From positions 496,001 to 560,000 of the forward strand of contig NZ_JARZAG010000001.1 in the NCBI RefSeq assembly GCF_029892155.1: a stretch of DNA of 64,000 nucleotides. Reading direction: 5' to 3'. The position numbers and the translations under genes were made by a program. Below, piece after piece: positions 51,172-60,081 of this stretch. How positions within the stretch are numbered: the first letter of the stretch is position 1; the number at the start of each line of letters is the position of its first letter. This DNA comes from Kitasatospora sp. GAS204B (GTDB lineage: Bacteria > Actinomycetota > Actinomycetes > Streptomycetales > Streptomycetaceae). Below the pieces are notes generated by a model that saw only the letters and a list, made by a program, of their open reading frames with translations, was not told where the DNA came from and did no database searches.

Positions 51172-51234
51172 CTGGGTCCTGTCGTCAAACCCCCTTCTGC
51201 TCGGCGACGAAGGGGGTTTGACGACAGGACCCAG
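51172..51234. terminator. Very long perfect hairpin between two secreted-protein genes
   Basis: Arms of 26 bp without mismatch (51172-51197 and 51209-51234) around an 11-nt loop. The arm begins CTGGGTCCTGTCGTCAAA. It lies 5 bp after the stop of the gene at 51240 and upstream of the next one, so it should terminate transcription or protect an RNA end. The 10-mer CCTGTCGTCA from its arm recurs at 52440-52449. Confidence 0.75.
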
Positions 51235-51239
51235 GGCGC

Positions 51240-52226
51240 TCAGTGGTGGGCGGCGGCGCTCGGCGGTTGCCCGGCGGAGGCGCCGAGCGAGGCGGTCAGG
51301 TCGCTCAGGCTGCTGTCCAGGGCGAGCGAGGTGTCGGTCTGCTGGAAGCTGACCGAGCCCTTGCCTGCGCCGGACGGGATGCCCATCGTCCAGTCGATGA
51401 TCGGGTCCAGGATGCCGCCGAGCCCGCAGCCGGAGGCGCCGGGCACGCTGAAGGTGTTGTCCACCAGCGTGGCGCCGGTGAACGCGGCGATCAGCGCGTT
51501 GTGCCCGTTCGGGTCGTTGTTGACGGCGATGGTGCCCGGGTTGCCGGTCATCGGCTGGGCGGGCGCCGGCGGGTTGGTGGTGCCGGTGGTCGGCTGCAGC
51601 ATGATCGGCGAGCTGTCGGAGCCGATGTAGCAGTCGTCGCCGAAGAAGGTGTTGGACAGGTGGAGTTTGACCGGCAGCTTGAAGACCGGGTACGACTCGC
51701 CGGCCGCCAGCGGGGTGAACTCGGTGACCGGGCCCGCGAGTTCGACCTGGGCGAAGATACTGGTGAGGCCCGGAAGGAAGTTGATGATCCCGGGGATGGC
51801 GATCTGGGCCGGCTGGGCGGTCAACAACTGGCCGCCGCTGGGGGCCACCGTCGCGTACTGGTTGGCGGTGCTGCCGTCGGGGAAGGTGACAACCGGGGCG
51901 GACTTGTCCCAGTAGACCCCGAACTGCAGCTTGATCGGCGAGGTGAGGGGCACTGTCGTGGACCCGATGGTGAAGCTTCCGGCATTGGTGACCGAGACCA
52001 CGCAGCCGACCTGGAGGTCGCCGGGGTCGGTCATCGCGGGCGCGCTGACCGGGCAGTCGCCCATGCCGGTGTACGGGCCACCGGGGGTGGTGGTCGGGGC
52101 AGCCTGGGCGGGCGTGCCGGCGGCCAGCAGCGTGGCGGCCGCAGCGAGCGCAAGCACGGGCAGAAGTCGCCTGCTGGGAGCAGGAGTTCGAGACTGCGAG
52201 GGTCGGGGCGGCACGGTTCGGGGCAA
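51240..52226 (-). CDS. Secreted protein of unknown function (envelope locus)
   Basis: 328 aa from TTG52226, chosen for GAGGAG 7 nt upstream; the frame is open further upstream but looks non-coding. Signal peptide 'RRLLPVLALAAAATLLAAGTPAQAA' ends near residue 42. The mature part is beta-rich with 'VGCVVSVTNAGSFTIGSTTVPLTSPIKLQFGVYWDKSAP', 'ELAGPVTEFTPLAAGESYPVFKLPVKLHLSNTFFGDDCYIGSDSSPI' and a C-terminal 'TDTSLALDSSLSDLT'. Four Cys. No enzyme motif. Divergent from the TetR gene. Confidence 0.75.
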   Translation of the reverse strand: MPRTVPPRPSQSRTPAPSRRLLPVLALAAAATLLAAGTPAQAAPTTTPGGPYTGMGDCPVSAPAMTDPGDLQVGCVVSVTNAGSFTIGSTTVPLTSPIKLQFGVYWDKSAPVVTFPDGSTANQYATVAPSGGQLLTAQPAQIAIPGIINFLPGLTSIFAQVELAGPVTEFTPLAAGESYPVFKLPVKLHLSNTFFGDDCYIGSDSSPIMLQPTTGTTNPPAPAQPMTGNPGTIAVNNDPNGHNALIAAFTGATLVDNTFSVPGASGCGLGGILDPIIDWTMGIPSGAGKGSVSFQQTDTSLALDSSLSDLTASLGASAGQPPSAAAHH

Positions 52227-52466
52227 GGTGGGACTCCTCGTGACACGGGCGGGTGAACGGGAGTGCGGGCGTGGCCGGGGCCGGGTGCTGCCGGACCGCT
52301 CGGCGCCACGAGCGGTCCGGCGCCCTGGCTCGCCGGAACCGGGAGGGCCGGCCCGGCGGCTGCCACCGCCGATCACCGATGCCCATGGAGAGCGGGGCCC
52401 GCCGGCCGGTCGAGCCCCGGACGGCGCCAGGCGCTGGGGCCTGTCGTCAGCGCCGGATGAATTGAA

Positions 52467-52480
52467 AACCTGGGAAGGTT
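52467..52480. promoter_or_regulatory. Possible TetR operator
   Basis: AACCT-GGGA-AGGTT dyad in an AT-richer stretch 30 bp before the TetR start, in the divergent region with the secreted-protein gene at 51240. Size and position fit a TetR autoregulatory site, but a single short dyad is weak evidence. Confidence 0.3.
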
Positions 52481-52509
52481 CTAAGCCTGCCCCACGCCAG
52501 CGTCAAGGG

Positions 52510-53331
52510 ATGGTGCGGAAGTTGCAGATAAATCTTGAATCCGGCGAACTCGGCGGAGTCGCAGGAGACTTCATCCTCCCCGGGACGCGCAGTGGTCGCG
52601 ATCCGGCCCGCTCGATCCGGCGCGGTCCGAGCCGGCTGCCGGCCGAGGTGGTAGCCGCCACCCAGCGCGAGCGGTTGCTGGACGGGGTGGTCCACACGGT
52701 GGCCGCCTACGGCTATGCCCGGGCCCGGGTGAGCGACATCTGCCAGGCCGCCGGGGTCACCAGGCCGGTCTTCTACGAGCAGTTCAGCGGCAAGGAGGAG
52801 GCCTTCCTGGCCGCGCACCGGCACGGCACGGCCGTGGTGATCCGGCGGATGGAGGAGGCCTTCGCAGCGCGGACCGACTGGTGCGACGGGGTGCACGCGG
52901 CGCTTCGCGTGGTACTGGCGATCCTCGCCGAGGTGCCGGCCTTCGCCACCGTGGCGGTGGTCGAGGTGGACGCGGTGGGGCCGGCCGGACGCCTGGTGCG
53001 CGAGCAACTGCGGGTACGGATGCGACGGTTGTTCGTCGGCTGCCCCAGGCCGCCGGCGGGAGTGTCGGGCGAGCTGCTGGTGGACAGCGTGGTCGGCGGC
53101 ATCTACGCCGGCATCTACCGGTACATCGCCGCCGGCCGGCACGCCGAACTCCCGCAGCTGCTACCGACCTTGGCGCATTTCGCGTTGGCCGCCTTCCTCG
53201 GACCGCAGGAGGCGGCGCGGCGGGTGGCGCAGGCCGAGGCAGCGGGCACGAGTTGGCGTCGACCGCTGCTGCCGTGCGTGCTGGAGGAGGCCGCGGTGCG
53301 AACTCTTGACCCTCCGCTTACCCCGAGGTAA
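52510..53331 (+). CDS. TetR-family transcriptional regulator
   Basis: 273 aa; the HTH is at about residues 55-100 ('RERLLDGVVHTVAAYGYARARVSDICQAAGVTRPVFYEQFSGKEEAFLAAH'), preceded by an unusual 50-residue N-terminal extension. The start is uncertain: ATG52510 has AAGGG directly before it, too close for a normal ribosome site, and a start nearer the HTH is possible. The C-terminal ligand domain is about 170 aa. It separates two secreted-protein genes from the DUF6230-DUF6114 pair and probably regulates this locus. Confidence 0.88.
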   Translation: MVRKLQINLESGELGGVAGDFILPGTRSGRDPARSIRRGPSRLPAEVVAATQRERLLDGVVHTVAAYGYARARVSDICQAAGVTRPVFYEQFSGKEEAFLAAHRHGTAVVIRRMEEAFAARTDWCDGVHAALRVVLAILAEVPAFATVAVVEVDAVGPAGRLVREQLRVRMRRLFVGCPRPPAGVSGELLVDSVVGGIYAGIYRYIAAGRHAELPQLLPTLAHFALAAFLGPQEAARRVAQAEAAGTSWRRPLLPCVLEEAAVRTLDPPLTPR

Positions 53332-53487
53332 CTTCCAGTCAGCTGCCACGCTATGGGCACAGATCACCAAATCCCCTGCCAGGGACGGTAGTTGATCATC
53401 CGCCCGACTGTCCTGCGTGGGCGCTGTCCGCGCCAGGACAACGTGCCGAAATGATCACAGGTCCCCCACTACCTCCCTGGAGCATTC

Positions 53488-54159
53488 ATGGCCCGGTCCG
53501 AAGAAGCCCCCGCAGAACCAGGTACCGCAGAACCAGGTACCGCAGCACCAGGCGTCGCGGCGCCCGCGGCGCGCGGCCGGGTCCGGTTGCGCCGCGCGGC
53601 GCTGATGGCGATCCCCGCCTGCGTGGCCGGCGGCGTCCTGATGGCCCTCACCGCACAGGGCGTGCTCGCCGCCCAGTTCTCCATCTCCGGCATGCCTTTC
53701 ACGGTCACCGCCGACCGGCTGGACGGCACCGGCTTCGAGCAGTTCGGCGGTCTGGACAACATGATCGACAACAGTCCGAACGCCGGGAACACCGGTGGCC
53801 AGGTGGTGGTGGCGGTCTCCGCGATCAAGTCCGCCACGCTGACCAACCTCTGCCAGAGCGTCAACCTGGGCGGAACCAACCTGAAGATCACCGCAGGCAC
53901 CGGCAGCACCCCGGTCACCGCGAGCGGGTTGACCACCGACTCCGACGTGCTGACCGGCGACGCCTTGTTCAGCAACATCCAGATCGGCGGCGACGCCAGC
54001 ACCTTCACCGAGGCGGGCGTCCAGGGGCCGGCCGGCGTCTTCGGCCAGCAGGCGGACACCGTGACGATCCAGAACCTGCGGCAGAACAACTGGGCCACCA
54101 CGGCAGCCTCCTTCAAGCTGCCCGGCCTGCACCTGAGTTTCAGCGACACGGGCTGCTGA
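53488..54159 (+). CDS. DUF6230 family membrane-anchored/exported protein
   Basis: 223 aa. A 30-residue Ala/Pro/Glu linker with three 15-bp repeats (EPGTA units) precedes one hydrophobic segment (ALMAIPACVAGGVLMALTAQGVLA). The outer domain begins 'AQFSISGMPFTVTADRLDGTGFEQFGGLDNM' and ends '...FKLPGLHLSFSDTGC', a conserved streptomycete family. Some members carry a 'cholesterol esterase' label in databases as I remember; no GxSxG motif is visible, so I do not adopt it. Two bp separate its stop from the DUF6114 start. Confidence 0.85.
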   Translation: MARSEEAPAEPGTAEPGTAAPGVAAPAARGRVRLRRAALMAIPACVAGGVLMALTAQGVLAAQFSISGMPFTVTADRLDGTGFEQFGGLDNMIDNSPNAGNTGGQVVVAVSAIKSATLTNLCQSVNLGGTNLKITAGTGSTPVTASGLTTDSDVLTGDALFSNIQIGGDASTFTEAGVQGPAGVFGQQADTVTIQNLRQNNWATTAASFKLPGLHLSFSDTGC

Positions 54160-54161
54160 GC

Positions 54162-54689
54162 ATGGCGGACGCACCGACGGCGGGGGCGGACACGCCCCCG
54201 CCGGACCCGGGCGAGCCGGCGGCGAGCGCCGAACCCGCCGCCGAGACCACCCCCGAACCGGCCCCCGCCCCGGACGCGGCGCCACCCCCACCCGTGCCGG
54301 CCCGCTCCTTCAAGGCCTGGCGCGGCCGCCGCCCGTTCTGGGGCGGGGTCCTGGTCACCCTCGCGGGCGGCGAGATCCTGCTCACCATGAAGGCCCCGCT
54401 CCCGGTGATCCTGCACATCGGTATGCAGGGCATGGCCGGATTCCTGGTCCCGCTGATCCTGCTGCTCTGCGGTCTGCTGCTGCTCTTCAACCCCGCCCAG
54501 CGCGTCTTCTACTCGGTGCTGGCCGTGCTGCTCACCCTGGCCACCTGGGTCACCTCCAACCTCGGCGGCTTCCTGCTCGGCCTGCTGCTGGGCCTGATCG
54601 GCAGCACCCTGGCCTTCGGCTGGTTGCCCGAGCAGCCATCCCGGCGGCGCCTCTTCGGGCGCAGCAGGCGTGCCGCCTCGCCCCGGTAG
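54162..54689 (+). CDS. DUF6114 family membrane protein
   Basis: 175 aa. A Pro/Ala/Glu-rich cytoplasmic N-terminus of about 50 aa, then 'FKAWRGRRPFWGGVLVTLAGGEILLTMKAPLPVILHIGMQGMAGFLVPLILLLCGLLLLF' and two more hydrophobic segments, four in total, with an Arg-rich tail. DUF6114 almost always follows DUF6230 in streptomycetes (recalled), which suggests a complex at the cytoplasmic membrane. Followed by a textbook terminator. Confidence 0.87.
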   Translation: MADAPTAGADTPPPDPGEPAASAEPAAETTPEPAPAPDAAPPPPVPARSFKAWRGRRPFWGGVLVTLAGGEILLTMKAPLPVILHIGMQGMAGFLVPLILLLCGLLLLFNPAQRVFYSVLAVLLTLATWVTSNLGGFLLGLLLGLIGSTLAFGWLPEQPSRRRLFGRSRRAASPR

Positions 54690-54710
54690 GTCACTCGTGT
54701 GAATCGACGG

Positions 54711-54749
54711 AGAATCCTGCCCGATTCCGGGCAGGATTCTTTATTTTTT
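54711..54749 (+). terminator. Intrinsic terminator with U-tract
   Basis: A 13-bp perfect stem (AGAATCCTGCCCG) with an ATTC loop, directly followed by 'ttatttttt'. A classical rho-independent terminator, rare at this GC content; it ends the DUF6230-DUF6114 operon. Confidence 0.92.
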
Positions 54750-54776
54750 CGGACCATCACCCTAAGCTCACTCTCC

Positions 54777-55064
54777 GTGCCCATCTCACCGCAGCCGACC
54801 CAGCCCCTCTTCGCGGACCTGCTCGCGCACCTCACCAGGACCAGCGTGCTGGGCCCGGCGGAGGCGGCCCGGGTGGTGGCCGAGGTGCTCGCGTACTTCT
54901 CGGAGACCACGACCGAGTTCGTCCAGCGCCGGCACGGTGAGCTGCAGGCCCGTGGCCTGACCAACGACCAGATCTTCGCCCGGATCACCGAGGAGCTGCC
55001 CGCCCGCCGGGTGGCCGCGCCCGAGCTGTCCGCGCGCCAGTTGCGCCGCATCGTCTACGGCTGA
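54777..55064 (+). CDS. Conserved small protein, unknown function
   Basis: 95 aa from GTG54777, which lies just after the terminator's downstream promoter region; the frame upstream overlaps the terminator and is not coding. The sequence is helical and charged: 'LTRTSVLGPAEAARVVAEVLAYFSETTTEFVQRRHGELQARGLTNDQIFARITEELPARRVAAPELSARQLRRIVYG'. The 'RRH.ELQ.RGLTN..IF..I..EL' core looks like a small conserved actinobacterial family. It lies 63 bp before glmS, but I know of no functional link. Confidence 0.65.
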   Translation: MPISPQPTQPLFADLLAHLTRTSVLGPAEAARVVAEVLAYFSETTTEFVQRRHGELQARGLTNDQIFARITEELPARRVAAPELSARQLRRIVYG

Positions 55065-55127
55065 GCACGGCTGCGCACGGTTGCCGTCCGTCCCTCCCGT
55101 CCCACTACCCTCAGGAGCCCGTCCAGC

Positions 55128-56954
<1,827 letters not shown>

Positions 56955-56978
56955 TCCCGCACGGTCCCGGAAAAGGGT

Positions 56979-57012
56979 GGGGCCCCTGCCGTCCGCCGAC
57001 GGCAGGGGCCCC
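56979..57012. terminator. Bidirectional hairpin terminator
   Basis: A 15-bp perfect stem (GGGGCCCCTGCCGTC) with a CGCC loop between glmS and the convergent secreted-protein gene. Confidence 0.8.
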
Positions 57013-57023
57013 GGGACGACGGC

Positions 57024-59012
57024 TCAGGTCAGGTGCACCGAGGCGTCGTCGATCAGGAAGGCGGTCTTGCCGCTGGTCGAGTGCGAGACCAGCTTGATGC
57101 CGACCGTCGAGCCGAACTCCTTGGTCACGTACGGCGTGAGGTCGAAGGACTGCTGCTGGTAGCCGCTGGTGGCGTCCAGGTTGGTCCAGGTCTTCACGGT
57201 GGTCATGTACTGGCCGCTGTACTGGTCGTAGAGTTCGAGCGAGAGCGTGTCGACGGCGGTGCCGCCGGGGGCCGAGGCGCCCTGGGCCGAGCCGGTGATG
57301 TTCAGCCAGAAGGAGAGCGACTCCTTGCTGTAGCCCGGGGTGGTCTCGACCCACTGGGTGATCGAGTCGTCGGTGGCGGTGTTCTGGCCCAGCCAGGCGT
57401 AGCTGTTGCCGCTGTGTGCGGCGTGCGCGCTGGACGGCGTGATGATGTTGTAGCCGGACGCGTTCCACACGCCGTGGTCGGAGGTCCCGTTCTCGAAGCC
57501 CTGGTCGTTCAGCTGCTCGATCGGCGCGCAGCCCATCTGCGGACCGTTGAAGAAGCCCCAACGGAAGCTCTGGCTCTGCGCGTTGCCCTTGTCATCGGAG
57601 CCCGAGACGGTGACCGTGTGCCACCCGGTCGCCTTGCTGCTGCCGGTGATCCGGCCGGTGGCCGCGTCGATCTTCAGCCCGGCCGGCAGGCCCTTGGCGC
57701 TGTAGCGGATCGGCCGCCCGGCGGAGTCCGAGGCGAGCACCACGTAGTTCACCGCACTGCCGAGCTGGCTGGTCTGGTCGCACGGCTTGGTCACCAGCAG
57801 CGCGGAGTTGCCGAAGGTCGGGTCGTCGCCCATGCAGAGGTGGTCGTAGTTGGACCACATGGTCTGCACCGGGAAGGACCCGGTGGAGAGCGGCAGGTTG
57901 AACATCCCGCCGTTCGAACCGAACGGGATCCAGGAGCACTTGTCGCCGATCTCCTGGCCGGTGGCGTCGGTCCAGGCGCCGGAGGGGTTCTGGTCGGTGA
58001 TGGTCTCGGCGTACTCGTGCCCGCCGATGATCCCGTAGCCGTCCAGCCGGCCGCGCGCACCGGAGTTGATCCAGTTGGTGCCGCAGTTCGGGACGTCGGT
58101 GAGGTAGGGCATCAGGGTGTAGGCCAGGGTGCCGGCGGACGGGGTGCGCATGAAGGTGTGCCAGGCGCAGTAGCCCAGCTCCTTCCACTTGTCCGAGTCC
58201 TCGCCCTTGGGGGTGTTGATGATGTACTGCACGTTGCGGTTCTGGTTCGGGTCGCCGTTTCCGAAGTGCTTGGCGGCGGCCAGCACTTCGGCCGCGATCT
58301 GCGGCTCGGTGGCGGCCTGCGGGGACGCGGCGGCGTTGTCCACCCAGACGCCCGCCAGGGTCTGACCCTGCGCTGGCATGCCGACGTGGTTGGCGTTCGC
58401 CGGGCACTGGTCACCGCCGGGCGCGATGCCCTCGCAGTACTGGGTCATCACCTTGGACCAGGTGTCGGTGCTGCTGCCCAGGCCCTTGAAGAAGTCCTGC
58501 TGGTAGGGGGCGGCACTGTCCGGGTCGCCGGTCAGCGTGGTGTCCCCGGAGCTCGGGTCGGTGCCCGGGGTGCCCCACTGGCTTCCCCAGTAGATCAGGT
58601 ACACCTTGGGCTGCCCCGTGGTGACGCCGATCGAGTCCTGGCCCCCGCGATAGGTCATCTGCAGGTCGTAGTTGTTGTCCGGGATGTTGATGCCGTTCGG
58701 CGTCGCGGTGTCGGGCGTCGCGCTCTTCGCGCCCGCCGCCTTCGCGGCCTGCTGCGCCGCGAAGGTCTTGGCGTTCGGCATCACGTGCGGCCGGGTGGCG
58801 CCGAGTTGCACCCAGGTCCCGTTGATCTGCTGCCAACCCTCGCCGGCCGGGTGGGTGTTCGTGGGGGTCGTCGAACTGCTGGTCGGGGTGGCCGAGGTGA
58901 CGTTCTGTGCGTTCGCGGTGCCGGTGAGTCCGGCGGTGGCGACGCCGAGGGCCAGACCTGCCAGGAGCAGGCGTCGGGCTCGGCCGCCGACCGGAGTGCG
59001 GGCTATGGGCAC
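57024..59012 (-). CDS. Large secreted protein with peptidase-like HEYAE motif and Ig-like domain
   Basis: 662 aa from GTG59012 (AGGA 6 nt upstream) with a signal peptide ending near ANA (residue 35). The first 400 mature residues contain 'VYLIYWGSQWGTPGTDPSSGD', six Cys and 'YGIIGGHEYAETITDQNPSGAWTDATGQEIGDKC'. The HEYAE.ITD segment looks like a metal or catalytic site (H-E-x-x-E), but does not match a named peptidase I can prove. Residues about 420-495 form a 'putative Ig' domain (VLASDSAGRPIRYSAKGLPAGLKIDAATGRITGSSKATGWHTVTVSGSDD). A jelly-roll-like domain of about 140 aa ends the protein (FENGTSDHGVWNASG... FLIDDASVHL). Confidence 0.75.
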   Translation of the reverse strand: MPIARTPVGGRARRLLLAGLALGVATAGLTGTANAQNVTSATPTSSSTTPTNTHPAGEGWQQINGTWVQLGATRPHVMPNAKTFAAQQAAKAAGAKSATPDTATPNGINIPDNNYDLQMTYRGGQDSIGVTTGQPKVYLIYWGSQWGTPGTDPSSGDTTLTGDPDSAAPYQQDFFKGLGSSTDTWSKVMTQYCEGIAPGGDQCPANANHVGMPAQGQTLAGVWVDNAAASPQAATEPQIAAEVLAAAKHFGNGDPNQNRNVQYIINTPKGEDSDKWKELGYCAWHTFMRTPSAGTLAYTLMPYLTDVPNCGTNWINSGARGRLDGYGIIGGHEYAETITDQNPSGAWTDATGQEIGDKCSWIPFGSNGGMFNLPLSTGSFPVQTMWSNYDHLCMGDDPTFGNSALLVTKPCDQTSQLGSAVNYVVLASDSAGRPIRYSAKGLPAGLKIDAATGRITGSSKATGWHTVTVSGSDDKGNAQSQSFRWGFFNGPQMGCAPIEQLNDQGFENGTSDHGVWNASGYNIITPSSAHAAHSGNSYAWLGQNTATDDSITQWVETTPGYSKESLSFWLNITGSAQGASAPGGTAVDTLSLELYDQYSGQYMTTVKTWTNLDATSGYQQQSFDLTPYVTKEFGSTVGIKLVSHSTSGKTAFLIDDASVHLT

Positions 59013-59274
59013 AGGGATTCCTGACTCTCTGTGAGGGAGATGGGGGCGAATCAGTCAGCTGACGGTGCAATGACACATGTCACCCGTCACATGGGTCAAG
59101 ACCCGCGCAGGGGATTTTGGGAATTCTTGTTCGGTCGTCCTTTGGAAGCCGTTGGATCCTGTGCGAAACGACCGGGCTACTCTGGACACCGGTTGCGGCC
59201 GCCCCGAGGTTCGTAGGATGATCTTTGGGCCTCTTGCCTGTTTCTTGTCGTTCTATATCGAAATGGGGTCCCTG

Positions 59275-60081
59275 ATGCGGCGACCACCGTGGGTGCCCGA
59301 GGGTATGGATCTTGACCGGCCGGCAGCGGCTCGCGTCTACGACTACTACCTGGGGGGCTCGCACAACTTCGCGGCCGACCGGGAGATGGCGCGCAAGGCG
59401 ATCACCATGTGGCCCGACCTGCCGCAGATCATGCGGGCGAACCGGGCCTTCCTGCGGCGTTCGGTCACGTTCCTGGCCGAGCGGGGCTTCACCCGTTTCC
59501 TGGACATCGGCTCCGGCATCCCGACCTTCGGCGCCGTGCACGAGGTGGCTCGCGAGATCCAGCCGGACAGCCGGGTGGTCTACGTCGACAAGGACCCGGT
59601 CGCCGTCGCGCACAGCCGGTTGCTGCTGCAGGACGACCCGCTGAGCACGGTGGTCGACGCGGACCTGACCGATCCCGCCGAGCTGCTCGCCCGCCCCGAG
59701 GTGGTGGAACTGCTCGCCGCCGGCGAGCCGGTGGCGCTGCTGCTGGTCGCGGTGCTGCACTTCGTCACCGACGAGCAGGATCCGGAGGGCATCATCCGCA
59801 CCCTGCGCGAGGCGCTGCCGCCGGGCAGCGCGCTGGCGATCTGCCACGCCTCGATCGAGGGCCGCCCGGACCAGGCCGCCACCCACCAGGACCTGTACAA
59901 CCGCACGCCCACCCCGTTGACCATGCGCTCGGTCGAGCGGATCACCGGCTTCTTCGACGGCTTCGACCTGGTCGAGCCGGGCGTGGTCTACCTGCCGCAG
60001 TGGCGTCCGGACGAGCCCACCGTGGTCGCCGAGCACCCGGAGCGGATGGTCGGGCTGGTCGGCGTGGGGCTCTTGCCGTGA
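59275..60081 (+). CDS. DUF574-type SAM-dependent methyltransferase (Methyltransf_19)
   Basis: 268 aa. The family hallmark 'MDLDRPAAARVYDYYLGGSHNFAADREMA' is at residues 12-40, with 'FLDIGSGIPTFGAVHEVAREIQPDSRVVYVDKDPVAVAHS' as the SAM-binding region. The family is large in streptomycetes and its substrates are unknown. ATG59275 has GGGG 6 nt upstream; ATG59263 is in frame just after TATATC. The 262 bp upstream are unusually AT-rich near the start and hold no other gene. The stop overlaps the GTG of a GGDEF-EAL gene. Confidence 0.9.
   Translation: MRRPPWVPEGMDLDRPAAARVYDYYLGGSHNFAADREMARKAITMWPDLPQIMRANRAFLRRSVTFLAERGFTRFLDIGSGIPTFGAVHEVAREIQPDSRVVYVDKDPVAVAHSRLLLQDDPLSTVVDADLTDPAELLARPEVVELLAAGEPVALLLVAVLHFVTDEQDPEGIIRTLREALPPGSALAICHASIEGRPDQAATHQDLYNRTPTPLTMRSVERITGFFDGFDLVEPGVVYLPQWRPDEPTVVAEHPERMVGLVGVGLLP

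Noticed and set aside
53306..53316. TTGACCCTCC before DUF6230, resembling the MerR boxes at 13.9 and 16.6 kb
   Set aside because: It has no matching right arm and lies at the end of the TetR gene; a chance match is as likely.
53488..54159. Calling the DUF6230 gene a cholesterol esterase
   Set aside because: I recall that label from databases, but no GxSxG or other hydrolase motif is visible.
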